Positions 41,288 to 50,329 are shown, numbered from the stretch's first letter. The stretch: DNA of 64,000 nucleotides from Parolsenella sp958406235 (GCF_039062465.1 NZ_JBCLNF010000002.1:62001-126000); one strand, 5' to 3'. Made by a program: numbers and translations. The notes: generated by a model not told the origin, from the sequence alone.

Positions 41288-41776
41288 CTACTCGGCGGTC
41301 TCCTCAGTGGCCTCAGCGGTCTCGACGACCTCGGTGGCCTCCTCAGCGGGAGCCTCCTCGACCTTCTCAACCTTGGTGACCACGGTCTTGGCCGGCTTGG
41401 CCTTGGCGGAGACAGGCTCGGTTACGATCTCCATGATGACAACCTCAGCGTTGTCACCCTTGCGGGGACCGAGCTTCATGATGCGCGTGTAGCCACCGTT
41501 GCGGTCAGCCCACATGCCCTGCGCGGCCTTCTCGAAGGCCTCGCGGACGAGCTCCTTGTCACCAAGCTTGGCGATGGCGAGACGACGGGAGTGCAGGTCG
41601 CCCTTCTTCGCCCAGGTGATGATGCGATCCACGTCGCTGCGGATGGCCTTAGCGCGCGGAAGGGTCGTCTTGATGCGGTCGTTGGCGAACAGCGCCTGGC
41701 ACAGGCTCTTCTTCATAGCCTTGGTGTGGCTGGCGTCGGTACCAAGCTTCATACCGCTCTTCTTGTAGTGCCTCAT
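41288..41776 (-). CDS. rplQ: 50S ribosomal protein L17
   Basis: This 162-residue protein contains the L17 core (MRHYKKSGMKLGTDASHTKA, then DVDRIITWAKKGDLHSRR and NGGYTRIMKLGPRKGDNA). A C-terminal tail of about 40 residues, rich in Ala, Glu and Val, extends beyond the ~120-residue E. coli protein; such tails are common in actinobacteria. It is the last gene of the alpha operon, before a strong terminator. Confidence 0.97.
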   Translation of the reverse strand: MRHYKKSGMKLGTDASHTKAMKKSLCQALFANDRIKTTLPRAKAIRSDVDRIITWAKKGDLHSRRLAIAKLGDKELVREAFEKAAQGMWADRNGGYTRIMKLGPRKGDNAEVVIMEIVTEPVSAKAKPAKTVVTKVEKVEEAPAEEATEVVETAEATEETAE

Positions 41777-41806
41777 AGTCAGTTACTCCTATGTGTGTAG
41801 CGGCGG

Positions 41807-42748
41807 CTAGGCCTTGAAGCCCAGACCCATCGACTCGAGCTTGTCCTTGACTTCCTCGATCGACTTGACGCCGAAGTTGCGGATGTTGAGCAGGTCGTTC
41901 TCGGAGAACTCAACGAGCTGACGCACGGAGTGAATACCGGCGCGCTTGAGGCAGTTGTAGGAACGGACCGAAAGGTCGAGCTCCTCAATCTGCTTGTCGA
42001 GCTCAGTGTTGTCGTCGGTCTGGCCAGCGGCGAAGATCGACGCGTCCTCGACCGGCTCGCCCTCATCGGCCAGGCACATGAACGCGGTCATGTGCTGGTT
42101 GATGATGTTCGCAGCCTCGACGACGGCCTCGCGGGCGGTAACACCACCGTTCGTCTCGATCTCGAGGACGAGACGATCGTAGTCGGTGTGCTGGCCCACG
42201 CGGCAGGGCTCAACGGCCTTGGCGCAGCGAGTAACCGGCGAGAAGAGGGAGTCAACGTGAATGAGACCGATGGGGTCATCATCGCGCTCGTTGTCCTCGC
42301 CAGACACATAGCCACGACCAGTACCGATGCGCATGGACATCGTGAGGTGGGCGCCCTCGCCGAGGGTGCAGATAACGTGCTCGGGGTTGACGAGCGTGAA
42401 CTCGGTCGGGATGTTGAAGTCGCCGCCGGTCACGGTAGCCGGGCCGTCGATGGAAATCGTGGCCGTGGCCTCGTCGCCAATGCCGAGACTCTTGAACGCA
42501 AGTCCCTTGACGTTCAGAACGATGTCGGTGACGTCCTCGTAGACGCCCTCGACCGTAGTGAACTCATGCTGCACGCCGTCGATCTGGATGGCCTCCACAG
42601 CGGCGCCCTCGAGAGAGGAGAGCAGCACGCGGCGAAGCGAGTTGCCAAGCGTGTCGCCATAGCCGTGCTCAAGCGGCTCGGCCACAACGCGAGCGACATT
42701 CTCGCTGACCTCTTCTACCGACACGGTCGGTCGGATGAAATCGGACAT
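41807..42748 (-). CDS. rpoA: RNA polymerase alpha subunit
   Basis: This 313-residue subunit nucleates core polymerase assembly. The N-terminal domain includes GYGDTLGNSLRRVLLSSLEGAAV, and the C-terminal domain is the DNA- and activator-binding alpha-CTD (VRSYNCLKRAGIHSVRQLVE and NFGVKSIEEV), keeping the residues equivalent to E. coli R265, N268, C269, G296, K298 and S299. ATG 42748 starts at the expected MSDFIRPTV. A similar CTD-like segment occurs at the end of RpoC in this window. Confidence 0.98.
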   Translation of the reverse strand: MSDFIRPTVSVEEVSENVARVVAEPLEHGYGDTLGNSLRRVLLSSLEGAAVEAIQIDGVQHEFTTVEGVYEDVTDIVLNVKGLAFKSLGIGDEATATISIDGPATVTGGDFNIPTEFTLVNPEHVICTLGEGAHLTMSMRIGTGRGYVSGEDNERDDDPIGLIHVDSLFSPVTRCAKAVEPCRVGQHTDYDRLVLEIETNGGVTAREAVVEAANIINQHMTAFMCLADEGEPVEDASIFAAGQTDDNTELDKQIEELDLSVRSYNCLKRAGIHSVRQLVEFSENDLLNIRNFGVKSIEEVKDKLESMGLGFKA

Positions 42749-42770
42749 AGAAACCTCCAACCGATCTCTA

Positions 42771-43364
42771 CTACTTGGAGTAGAGCTCGACGATGAGCTG
42801 AGCGTCAATGTCAAGGTCGATCTGGTCACGGGTCGGGAGCTGAAGGACGGTGCCCTGGAGCTTCTCGATGTCGACCTCGAGCCAGGCCGGAACGGCCATG
42901 TGCTCAGAAGAGATCAGAGCCTCCTTGATGGGGAGGAGATCCTTGAACTTCGGGGCGACGGCAACGACGTCGCCGGCCTTAACGCGGTAGGAGGGGATGT
43001 CGACGCGCTTGCCGTTCACGGTGATGTGGCCGTGACGGACGGTCTGACGGGCCTCCTTGCGGGTGCGGGCGAAGCCAAGACGGAAAACCACGTTGTCCAG
43101 ACGGCTCTCGAGGATGGTCATCAGGTTGTCACCCGTGATGCCCTCAATCTTCAGAGCCTTCTCGTAGTACATGTGGAACTGCTTCTCAAGCACGCCGTAG
43201 ATGAACTTGGCCTTCTGCTTCTCACGAAGCTGACGGCCGTACTCGCTCTCCTGGCGACGCTGACGCTTGGGCTGGCGGTTCGACTTCTTGTTGATGCCCA
43301 TCACGATCGGGTCAATGTCGAGCGCGCGGCACCTCTTAAGGACAGGAGTCCTATCCACTGCCAT
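42771..43364 (-). CDS. rpsD: 30S ribosomal protein S4
   Basis: This 197-residue protein is an early 16S rRNA binder. It has the S4 RNA-binding domain (RLDNVVFRLGFARTRKEARQTVRHGHITVNGKRV, residues ~90-125). The N-terminus (MAVDRTPVLKRCRALDID) lacks the four-cysteine zinc site, so it is the zinc-independent form. It sits between rpsK and rpoA in the usual alpha-operon order. Confidence 0.97.
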   Translation of the reverse strand: MAVDRTPVLKRCRALDIDPIVMGINKKSNRQPKRQRRQESEYGRQLREKQKAKFIYGVLEKQFHMYYEKALKIEGITGDNLMTILESRLDNVVFRLGFARTRKEARQTVRHGHITVNGKRVDIPSYRVKAGDVVAVAPKFKDLLPIKEALISSEHMAVPAWLEVDIEKLQGTVLQLPTRDQIDLDIDAQLIVELYSK

Positions 43365-43383
43365 AGTTAGATTCCTTCCTTAC

Positions 43384-43791
43384 CTACACGCGGCGACGCT
43401 TGCACGGACGGCAACCGTTGTGCGCGATGGGGGTCTTGTCCTGGATGCTCGAAACCTCGAGGCCGGCAGCCTGGAGGGAGCGGATGGCCGTCTCGCGACC
43501 CGAACCCGGGCCCTTGACGAAGACGGACACCTTGTGGACGCCGTGCTCCATGGCCTCCTTGGCGCACGCCTCGGCAGCCATCTGAGCGGCGAACGGCGTG
43601 GACTTACGGGAGCCCTTGAAGCCGACCATGCCGGCAGAGCGCCAGGAGATCACGTTGCCCTGGGGGTCGGTGATCGAGATGATCGTGTTGTTGAAGGTGC
43701 TCTTGATGTGGGCCTGACCGACGGAGATGTTCTTGCGGTCGGCGCGCTTGATGCGGCCGCGGGCCTGCGCACCCTTCTTAGCAGTAGCCAT
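43384..43791 (-). CDS. rpsK: 30S ribosomal protein S11
   Basis: The 135-residue protein has the S11 core ANIKSTFNNTIISITD-like sequence (AHIKSTFNNTIISITDPQGN), AAEACAKEAMEHG and the C-terminal DKTPIAHNGCRPCKRRRV. It forms part of the platform near the mRNA exit. It lies between rpsM and rpsD. Confidence 0.97.
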   Translation of the reverse strand: MATAKKGAQARGRIKRADRKNISVGQAHIKSTFNNTIISITDPQGNVISWRSAGMVGFKGSRKSTPFAAQMAAEACAKEAMEHGVHKVSVFVKGPGSGRETAIRSLQAAGLEVSSIQDKTPIAHNGCRPCKRRRV

Positions 43792-43804
43792 TAGTCAGTC
43801 TCCC

Positions 43805-44176
43805 CTACTTCTTCTTCTTGCCGCCGACCTGACGCTTCTTACCCTTGCGGGTACGAGCGTTGGTGTGCGTACGCTGGCCGCGGACAGGGAGGCCCTTGCG
43901 GTGACGGAGGCCGCGGTAGCAGCCGATCTCCATCAGGCGGGCAATGTTCTGACGCGTCTCACGACGGAGGTCGCCCTCGACGGTGAGGTTAGCATCGATG
44001 TAGTCGCGGATCTTGCCGACTTCTTCCTCAGTGAGGTCGCGCACGTGAGTGCTCGGATCAACGCCGGTAGCGGCGCAGATCTTGGAGGCGGCGGTACGGC
44101 CGATGCCGTAGATATAGGTGAGTCCGATCTCAACGCGCTTCTCGCGCGGGAGGTCGACGCCGTTAATACGGGCCAA
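43805..44176 (-). CDS. rpsM: 30S ribosomal protein S13
   Basis: The 123-residue protein has ARINGVDLPREKRVEIGLTY at the N-terminus and GLRHRKGLPVRGQRTHTNAR near the C-terminal tail that contacts tRNA. The start codon is TTG (44176), preceded by GGAGAGGAG; no in-frame ATG fits the family N-terminus. It follows rpmJ by 14 nt. Confidence 0.96.
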   Translation of the reverse strand: MARINGVDLPREKRVEIGLTYIYGIGRTAASKICAATGVDPSTHVRDLTEEEVGKIRDYIDANLTVEGDLRRETRQNIARLMEIGCYRGLRHRKGLPVRGQRTHTNARTRKGKKRQVGGKKKK

Positions 44177-44190
44177 CTTGTGCTCCTCTC

Positions 44191-44304
44191 CTAGCCCTGA
44201 CGCTGCTTGTGGCGCGGGTTCTCGCAGATCACGTACACCTTACCGTGGCGACGGATGATCTTGCACTTATCGCACATCTTCTTGACCGAAGGACGTACTT
44301 TCAT
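44191..44304 (-). CDS. rpmJ: 50S ribosomal protein L36 (zinc-ribbon type)
   Basis: The 37-residue protein reads MKVRPSVKKMCDKCKIIRR at its start and ends ENPRHKQRQG, with the zinc ligands Cys11, Cys14, Cys27 and His32 all present. AGGAAGAACG lies just upstream of ATG 44304. It sits between infA and rpsM, its usual place. Confidence 0.97.
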   Translation of the reverse strand: MKVRPSVKKMCDKCKIIRRHGKVYVICENPRHKQRQG

Positions 44305-44447
44305 CGTTCTTCCTCTCGGTGTGTCTTACTTTCCTATATGAACGCCCAGCCGCTGGCGAGAATATCCAAGGCTGATCACACGCGCCTTACTCCGCGTGTG
44401 GGAAGTACAAAGCCCTTGCGGGCATGCGGCTCGCGCCGCAGGGTGCC

Positions 44448-44666
44448 CTACTTGTAACGGTAGGTAATGCGCCCACGCTGAAGATCGTACGGCGACATCT
44501 CGACGACGACCTTGTCACCAGGAAGAATACGGATGTAGTTCATCCTGATCTTGCCTGAAATGGTGCAGAGAATGACATGACCATTCTCGAGCTCAACGTT
44601 GAACATCGCGTTGGGCAGCGGCTCGAGAACCTTACCCTCGAGCTCGATTGCGTCCTGTTTGCTCAC
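44448..44666 (-). CDS. infA: Translation initiation factor IF-1
   Basis: This 72-residue OB-fold factor binds the ribosomal A site during initiation. Sequence SKQDAIELEGKVLEPLPNAM and the C-terminus SPYDLQRGRITYRYK match IF-1 throughout. It starts at GTG 44666, which gives exactly the family length. A terminator just upstream (44715-44748) separates it from map. The 143-bp gap to rpmJ contains a CACACGCG/CGCGTGTG hairpin (44377-44400) without a T-tract. Confidence 0.96.
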   Translation of the reverse strand: MSKQDAIELEGKVLEPLPNAMFNVELENGHVILCTISGKIRMNYIRILPGDKVVVEMSPYDLQRGRITYRYK

Positions 44667-44714
44667 TGCGCTACCTTTTCCTCGACACATGACACAGCGA
44701 CTGAACATCATAAC

Positions 44715-44748
44715 GAAAAACCCGCGCCACGTCTACGAGGCGCGGGTT
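44715..44748 (-). terminator. Intrinsic terminator of adk-map
   Basis: On the minus strand AACCCGCGCC pairs with GGCGCGGGTT around a ten-base loop, followed by TTTCG. It lies 70 nt after the map stop. Confidence 0.87.
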
Positions 44749-44817
44749 CTCCATAAGAATTTGATTGAAGTCGCCTTCGGGAGTTCAGGTCACGAGCATC
44801 TCGACTCGTAGTCTTCC

Positions 44818-45603
44818 CTATTCGCCGCCCATCATAGAGCACCAGGGGCCTTCATCATCAGTCGTGAGAATGACAGGGCCATCTTCCGTAACGGCAACCG
44901 TGTTCTCATAGTGAGCAGCCGTTCCGCCGTCATTGGTGACAACCGTCCAGCGGTTACGGAGCACATGAGAATCATAGCCGTTCATGCAGATCATGGGTTC
45001 GATGGCGATGACCATGCCAGCCTGGAGCTTAACGCCCCTCCCCTTCTTGCCGTAGTTGGGGACGTTGGGTTCCTCGTGCATCTCACGGCCAATGCCATGA
45101 CCGACGTAATCGCGAACTACTCCGTAGCCGTTCTCCTCAGCGAGAGACTGGATAGCATGGCCCACGTCGCCAAGGCGATTGCCAGGCACGGCAGCTTCGA
45201 TACCAGCCTTGAGACAATCGCGCGTGACCTCGCAGAGACCTTTATCGGCATCGCTGGGCTTACCGCAATAGAATGTCCAAGCATTATCGCCAACCCAGCC
45301 GTCAACTACCGCGCCGGTGTCAATAGAGACGATGTCGCCGTCTTCAAGCACGCGCTCTGCGGACGGGATGCCATGAACGATTTCTCCGTTGATGGAGCAG
45401 CAAATGCTAGCCGGGAAACCACCGTAGCCCTTAAATGCGGGCGTGCCGCCATGAGAGCGAATCACGCTCTCGGCCACACGATCTAGCTCAATCGTGGAGA
45501 CTCCCGGCATGATCATGGCACCCACACGGCGAAGGGTGAGCTTGGAAAGCGCACCCGCAGGTCGCATGGCCTCTATCTGGTCTTGCGACTTAATGATGAT
45601 CAT
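44818..45603 (-). CDS. map: Methionine aminopeptidase, type I
   Basis: This 261-residue metalloprotease removes the initiator methionine. Metal and substrate residues are seen in SICCSINGEIVHGIPS, DIVSIDTGAVVDGWVGD, DYVGHGIGREMHEEPNVPNYG and VIAIEPMI. It overlaps adk by 4 nt (ATGA), so the two are translationally coupled. The C-terminal segment DDEGPWCSMMGGE is a short species-specific tail. Confidence 0.97.
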   Translation of the reverse strand: MIIIKSQDQIEAMRPAGALSKLTLRRVGAMIMPGVSTIELDRVAESVIRSHGGTPAFKGYGGFPASICCSINGEIVHGIPSAERVLEDGDIVSIDTGAVVDGWVGDNAWTFYCGKPSDADKGLCEVTRDCLKAGIEAAVPGNRLGDVGHAIQSLAEENGYGVVRDYVGHGIGREMHEEPNVPNYGKKGRGVKLQAGMVIAIEPMICMNGYDSHVLRNRWTVVTNDGGTAAHYENTVAVTEDGPVILTTDDEGPWCSMMGGE

Positions 45604-46226
45604 AGGGCGAGGAGCTCCTTGACATCGGCGTAAACATCATCGACCGGGCGGTCGCCGTCAACGGACTTGAGAAGGCCCTTCCCCTTGTAGTACTCAACAA
45701 GCGGAGCCGTCTGGGACTCATAGACGTTAAGGCGATTCTGAATGGTCTCGGGCTTGTCATCGTCACGCTGATACATCTCGCCACCACAGGAGGGGCAGAC
45801 GTCAACGCCGGCAGGAGCGGTATAGCCGCAGTCACGGCAGGTGCGACGAGAAGAGAGGCGCTCGACGATGACCTCGGCCTTGACGTCCACGAGGAGGGCG
45901 GCATCAAGGGAAAGGCCCATGTCCGCAAGAGCGGAGTCAAGCGTCACGGCCTGAGCGGTGTTGCGCGGGAAGCCGTCGAGAATGAACCCCTTCTTAGCGT
46001 CATCAGCAGCGAGGCGCTCCTTCACGAGGTCAACGACGAGCTTGTCCGGAACAAGCTGGCCAGCGTCCATGTACTCCTTGGCCTTGACGCCGAGCTTCGT
46101 GCCAGCCTTAACGGCGGCACGAAGGAGGTCTCCAGTGGAGATATGAGCGACGCCAAACTCCTCGACGAGCTTCTGAGCCTGAGTGCCCTTGCCAGCGCCG
46201 GGCGCTCCGAGCAGAACGATGTTCAT
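45600..46226 (-). CDS. adk: Adenylate kinase (zinc LID type)
   Basis: This 208-residue enzyme interconverts ATP, AMP and ADP. The P-loop is GAPGAGKGTQA (residues 7-17), with HISTGDLLRA, GFPRNTAQA and the LID containing two Cys pairs (CRDC and CPSC) that bind zinc, as in Gram-positive enzymes. A terminator upstream separates it from secY, although in many bacteria secY-adk-map are one operon. Confidence 0.97.
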   Translation of the reverse strand: MNIVLLGAPGAGKGTQAQKLVEEFGVAHISTGDLLRAAVKAGTKLGVKAKEYMDAGQLVPDKLVVDLVKERLAADDAKKGFILDGFPRNTAQAVTLDSALADMGLSLDAALLVDVKAEVIVERLSSRRTCRDCGYTAPAGVDVCPSCGGEMYQRDDDKPETIQNRLNVYESQTAPLVEYYKGKGLLKSVDGDRPVDDVYADVKELLAL

Positions 46227-46290
46227 TAGTGCCTTCTTTCTTCACGGGTTGCGAATGGGAAGTACAAGATGAAGCTAGCGTACCGCAAAA

Positions 46291-46322
46291 CAAAAGGGTC
46301 GGCACCCTAAGGCGCCGACCCC
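46291..46322 (-). terminator. Intrinsic terminator of the spc operon after secY
   Basis: On the minus strand GGGTCGGC and GCCGACCC enclose a ten-base loop with further pairing, followed by TTTTGTTTTG. It lies 27 nt after the secY stop and ends the rplE-secY unit. Confidence 0.87.
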
Positions 46323-46348
46323 CTCAAAGATAACTATGAAGAGACTTG

Positions 46349-47638
46349 TTACTTGATGAAGAGTCCCTCGTAGTTTGCGGTCTTCAGCTGGCTCTCGATC
46401 TGAGAAATCGTATCCAGAGCAACACCCACCATGATAAGGATGGAGGTGCCACCGAAGGCCTGGACAAGCGAGTTGCCCGTAAAAGTGAACACGATGGACG
46501 GCACAACGGCTACGAGGGCGATGAAAATCGCACCAGGGAGCGTGATGTGGTTCAGCACGTTCTTGATGTAAGCGGCAGTGGCAGAACCCGGACGAACGCC
46601 AGGGATAAAACCACCCTGCTTACGAAGGGTGTCAGCGGTCTCATCGGGGTTAAACACCATGGAGGTGTAGAAGTACGCGAAACCAACGATGAGAAGCACA
46701 GAGAGCACCCAGTTAAGCCAACCAGAACTCACGGCGTTAGCAAATGCGTTAATCCAACCCACGCCGGGGAAGAAAACCGCAAGCTGAGCCGGGAAGTACA
46801 GGATGGCGCTCGCGAAGATGATGGGGACAACGCCAGCGGTGTTGACCTTGATCGGCAGGTACGTCGTCTGGCCGCCCATCATGCGACGTCCAACGACGCG
46901 CTTGGCGTACTGCACCGGGATGCGACGCTGGCCGCGCTCGATGTAGACGATGAAGGGCACGACGGCGACGATAAGCACCACGATCATGACGGTCATCAGC
47001 ATGCCATTGTCTGACGTGCGAAGCGACTGCACAATCGAGGTCGGCAGACCCGCAATGATGTTCGCGAAAATGATGAGGCTCATGCCATTGCCGATGCCAC
47101 GCTGCGTGATGACCTCGCCCATCCACATGATGAGGATGGCGCCAGCCAGCATGGAAACAACAACCACGGTGTCCATCAGCCAACCAGGCATACCGGCCTG
47201 CGAGAAATCGATGCCGAAGCTCGAGCTCTTGAACAGGAACAGATAGCCCACGGAGTTCAGCAGGGCAAGCGCGACCGTGAGGTAGCGCGTGTACTGCGTG
47301 ATCTTACGCTGGCCAGACTCGCCCTCGCGAGCGAGGGTACCGAGGCTCGGAATCACGGCCTGAAACATCTGCATGATGATCTGGGCCGTAATGTAGGGCA
47401 TGATGCCAAGGCAAAACACCGACACGCGAGACAGGGCGCCACCACTGAACAGGTTCAGAACGGCAATCGCGCTGTTAGCGCTGGAGCTCGACTGATATGC
47501 CGAGAGCATCCCCTGGAAGGGGATGCCTGGCACGGGGACATAGGCCCCGATCCTGTACAGCACGAGGATGCCCACGGTGAGCAGGATCTTGCTGCGGAGC
47601 TCCTTCACGCGGAACGCGTTGAGGAATCCGTTTAGCAC
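46349..47638 (-). CDS. secY: Preprotein translocase subunit SecY
   Basis: This 429-residue protein with ten helices forms the Sec channel. Typical parts are the N-terminal RSKILLTVGILVLYRIGAYVPVPG, GIMPYITAQIIMQM (plug and helix 2 region), GNGMSLIIFANI and KQGGFIPGVRPG. The start is GTG 47638, overlapping rplO by 7 nt. It ends the spc-type operon. Confidence 0.97.
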   Translation of the reverse strand: MLNGFLNAFRVKELRSKILLTVGILVLYRIGAYVPVPGIPFQGMLSAYQSSSSANSAIAVLNLFSGGALSRVSVFCLGIMPYITAQIIMQMFQAVIPSLGTLAREGESGQRKITQYTRYLTVALALLNSVGYLFLFKSSSFGIDFSQAGMPGWLMDTVVVVSMLAGAILIMWMGEVITQRGIGNGMSLIIFANIIAGLPTSIVQSLRTSDNGMLMTVMIVVLIVAVVPFIVYIERGQRRIPVQYAKRVVGRRMMGGQTTYLPIKVNTAGVVPIIFASAILYFPAQLAVFFPGVGWINAFANAVSSGWLNWVLSVLLIVGFAYFYTSMVFNPDETADTLRKQGGFIPGVRPGSATAAYIKNVLNHITLPGAIFIALVAVVPSIVFTFTGNSLVQAFGGTSILIMVGVALDTISQIESQLKTANYEGLFIK

Positions 47639-48081
47639 GGGAGCTCTACCTTTCCACCAGCGGCCTCGATCTTGGCCTTGGCAGAGGCGGAAACCTTGTC
47701 CACCTTGACGGTGAGCTTCTTGGTGATCTCGCCGTTGCCGAGAACCTTCACGAGCTCGTACTCACGCTTGATGATGCCGGCAGCAATAAGGCTAGCGGTA
47801 TCGACGGTATCGCCATCAGCGAACTTCTCCTCGAGACGGGAGACGTTGACCGGAGCGTACTCGACACGATTGCGGTTGGTGAAGCCGGGGAGCTTCGGGA
47901 GACGCATCGCGAGCGGCTGCTGGCCGCCCTCGAAGCCGGCACCCTTGCCGCCACCAGAGCGGGAAAGCTGGCCCTTGGTGCCGCGGCCGGCAGTGGTGCC
48001 GTGACCGGAGGCGTTGCCGCGACCAATGCGCTTACGTGCCTTCTTGGCGCCCTCAGCGGGACGCAGATCGTTGAGCTGCAT
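47632..48081 (-). CDS. rplO: 50S ribosomal protein L15
   Basis: The 149-residue protein has the Gly/Lys-rich N-terminal arm (GRGNASGHGTTAGRGTKGQ) that reaches into 23S rRNA and the C-terminal fold ending in KIEAAGGKVELPC. It overlaps secY by 7 nt and follows rpmD by 10 nt. Confidence 0.97.
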   Translation of the reverse strand: MQLNDLRPAEGAKKARKRIGRGNASGHGTTAGRGTKGQLSRSGGGKGAGFEGGQQPLAMRLPKLPGFTNRNRVEYAPVNVSRLEEKFADGDTVDTASLIAAGIIKREYELVKVLGNGEITKKLTVKVDKVSASAKAKIEAAGGKVELPC

Positions 48082-48091
48082 GTGGTGACTC

Positions 48092-48277
48092 CTAGTTCTC
48101 TTCCACGGTGACGAGGTGCTTGACCTTGAAGATCATCCCGCGGATGCTCTCGTTGTCAGGCTGCTCGACGACGCTGTTGATCTTGTGGAGGCCGAGGGCG
48201 CGGACGGTGGCCGTCTGGTCCTTCTTGACACCACAGACAGGGCTCTTGACGAGCTTGATCGTAAGGGTCTTCGCCAT
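48092..48277 (-). CDS. rpmD: 50S ribosomal protein L30
   Basis: The 61-residue protein (TLTIKLVKSPVCGVKKDQTA, then ALGLHKINSVVEQPD) matches bacterial L30 in length and pattern. It lies between rpsE and rplO, two nt after the rpsE stop. Confidence 0.96.
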   Translation of the reverse strand: MAKTLTIKLVKSPVCGVKKDQTATVRALGLHKINSVVEQPDNESIRGMIFKVKHLVTVEEN

Positions 48278-48279
48278 GT

Positions 48280-48804
48280 CTAGTTCTCCTTACCAACGAA
48301 CATCTCGGCGACGGTGAGACCGCGGCGCTCGGCGGTCTCCTCCGGGCTGGAGAGCTGCTGAAGGGCGTCAACGCCGGCCTTGATGATGTTGAGGCCGTTG
48401 CTGGAACCCATCGACTTGGACAGGACGTTCTTGATGCCAGCGAGCTCGAAGAGCGGACGCACGGGGCCGCCGGCGATAACACCGGTACCCTCGATGGCCG
48501 GCTTGATGAGGAGGCGCGCGGCGCCAAACTCACCCATGACCTCGTGAGGCACAGAGCCGGTCTCGGTCAGAGGCACCTTGAACATGTTCTTCTTGGCGTT
48601 GTCAGACGCCTTCTGGATGGCCAGGGGCACCTCGGCGGACTTGCCCATGCCGAGACCGACGTTGCCCTTGCCGTCGCCAACGACCACGAGGGCGACGAGG
48701 GACATACGACGACCGCCCTTGACGGTCTTGGAAACACGGTGGATGAAGACGACGCGCTCCTCAAGCTCGGAGGCTTCGCGCTGCTGCTTCGGGTTACGAG
48801 CCAT
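48280..48804 (-). CDS. rpsE: 30S ribosomal protein S5
   Basis: The 174-residue protein has the double-stranded-RNA-binding domain (ELEERVVFIHRVSKTVKGGR), GKAAEVPLAIQKA-like sequence and the C-terminal domain (IEGTGVIAGGPVRPLFELAG). S5 contributes to mRNA unwinding and decoding accuracy. It lies between rplR and rpmD. Confidence 0.97.
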   Translation of the reverse strand: MARNPKQQREASELEERVVFIHRVSKTVKGGRRMSLVALVVVGDGKGNVGLGMGKSAEVPLAIQKASDNAKKNMFKVPLTETGSVPHEVMGEFGAARLLIKPAIEGTGVIAGGPVRPLFELAGIKNVLSKSMGSSNGLNIIKAGVDALQQLSSPEETAERRGLTVAEMFVGKEN

Positions 48805-48816
48805 TACAGATACCTC

Positions 48817-49185
48817 CTAGAACTTCAGGCCCGCGGAGCGGGCGCCGTCTGCGAGAGCCTTGACACGGCCGTGGTAGATGCGGCCGCCACGATCGAAGGT
48901 GACGGTCTCGACGCCAGCCTTGAGAGCGCGCTCGGCGATCATCTTACCGACGAACTCAGCGGCCTCCTTGTTGGAGCCGAGGTTGCCGGTGGCACGGAAC
49001 TCGGCGTCGAGCGTCGAGGCGGTGCAGATCGTCTTGGCATCGACGTCGTCGATGACCTGAGCGTAGATGTGCGCGTTGGTGCGGTGCACGGAAAGACGCG
49101 GACGCTCGGCGGTGCCGCAAATCTTGGAGCGGACGCGACGCTCACGGCGCTTGAGGCCGGCTCGCTTCGCCTGCTGCTTGTTCAT
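48817..49185 (-). CDS. rplR: 50S ribosomal protein L18
   Basis: The 122-residue protein binds 5S rRNA. It has RRERRVRSKICGTAERPRLS, HIYAQVIDDVDAKTI and FDRGGRIYHGRVKALADGAR. ATG 49185 follows AAGGAG by six bases, so an upstream in-frame ATG is not used. Confidence 0.97.
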   Translation of the reverse strand: MNKQQAKRAGLKRRERRVRSKICGTAERPRLSVHRTNAHIYAQVIDDVDAKTICTASTLDAEFRATGNLGSNKEAAEFVGKMIAERALKAGVETVTFDRGGRIYHGRVKALADGARSAGLKF

Positions 49186-49251
49186 ACCAATCTCCTTAGT
49201 CACGCCGCCACCTGACAGGGTGGCGGACTTTTATGACTGCCTTGGCGGTCG

Positions 49252-49788
49252 CTACTTAGCGGCCTTGCCGAGCTTCCTGCGGATGTGCTCACCCATGTAG
49301 TGGATGCCCTTGCCCTTGTACGGCTCGGGAGGACGCTTCATGCGGATCTCAGCGGCAACCTGGCCGACCTGCTCCTTGGAGATGCCCTTAACGTTGATGT
49401 GGGTGTTATCGGGAACCTCGAAGGTGATGTTCTCAGGGGCAACGTAGATCACGGGGTGAGAGTAGCCGAGGGAAAGATCAAGATCCTTGCCCTTGAGAGC
49501 GACGCGGTAACCAACGCCCGTGAGCTCGAGCTGCTTCATGAAGCCCTCGGACACGCCGATGACCATGTTGTGGATGAGGGTACGGGTCAGGCCGTGCTGA
49601 GCGTTGGCCTCACGGGTCTCGTCGTTGGTGGTGACGAGGATCTCCTCGCCCTCCTCCGTGATGGTGACGAGATCGGAGAACGTGCGCTCAAGCTCGCCCT
49701 TGGGGCCCTTGACGTTCACGGTGGTGCCGTTGACTGTCACAGTGACTCCGGCGGGAATCTGGACAGGCTTCTTGCCAATGCGGGACAT
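49252..49788 (-). CDS. rplF: 50S ribosomal protein L6
   Basis: The 178-residue protein has SRIGKKPVQIPAGVTVTVNG at the N-terminus and the conserved C-terminal RPPEPYKGKGIHYMGEHIRRKLGK. It sits at the stalk base near the GTPase centre. ATG 49788 gives the family-typical start. Confidence 0.97.
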   Translation of the reverse strand: MSRIGKKPVQIPAGVTVTVNGTTVNVKGPKGELERTFSDLVTITEEGEEILVTTNDETREANAQHGLTRTLIHNMVIGVSEGFMKQLELTGVGYRVALKGKDLDLSLGYSHPVIYVAPENITFEVPDNTHINVKGISKEQVGQVAAEIRMKRPPEPYKGKGIHYMGEHIRRKLGKAAK

Positions 49789-49816
49789 AGTGTCTCCTTT
49801 CCTATCCTGCCGTGAG

Positions 49817-50215
49817 TTACCAGATGTAGGCGATGACTTCGCCGCCGACGCCAAGCTTACGAGCGTCGCGGTCGCACATCATGCCCTTGGAGGTGGAGAT
49901 GACGGCGGTGCCCAGGCCACCGAGGACACGAGGAAGATCCTCGGCCTTGGAGTAGATGCGCAGACCGGGCTTGGAAATGCGCTTGATGCCACGGATGATA
50001 CGGGCGTGGCGAGCGCCGTACTTCAGGGTGACGTGCAGGGTCTTCTGGGGAGTGGTGTCCTCGACGGCATAGCCCTCGATGTAGCCCTCCTCCGCGATGA
50101 CGCGGGCGACCTCAGCAAGCACCTTGCTGGAGGGCATGCTCACGACGTCCTTGCCGGCGGTGTTGCCGTTGCGGATGCGCGTAAGCATGTCTGCAATAGG
50201 ATCGGTAACGTTCAT
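49817..50215 (-). CDS. rpsH: 30S ribosomal protein S8
   Basis: The 132-residue protein has DPIADMLTRIRNGN, the rRNA-binding RVVRGIKRIS-like IIRGIKRISKPGLRIY, and the C-terminal GTAVISTSKGMMCDRDARKL. In E. coli S8 represses the spc operon. It lies between rpsN(Z) and rplF. Confidence 0.97.
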   Translation of the reverse strand: MNVTDPIADMLTRIRNGNTAGKDVVSMPSSKVLAEVARVIAEEGYIEGYAVEDTTPQKTLHVTLKYGARHARIIRGIKRISKPGLRIYSKAEDLPRVLGGLGTAVISTSKGMMCDRDARKLGVGGEVIAYIW

Positions 50216-50329
50216 TGGGATTCTCCTTCGGTAGGGATGAACCTCTTCGTCCGGTTCACCCGAGCCCTTGGCCGGGATGCCTGGACGGGAGTCTTCCGTC
50301 TGCCCTGGGAGCCGCTAGACCTTGTAGGC

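Noticed and set aside
44377..44400. CACACGCG/CGCGTGTG hairpin between infA and rpmJ as a terminator
   Set aside because: No T-tract follows on the minus strand, and the genes are normally co-transcribed.
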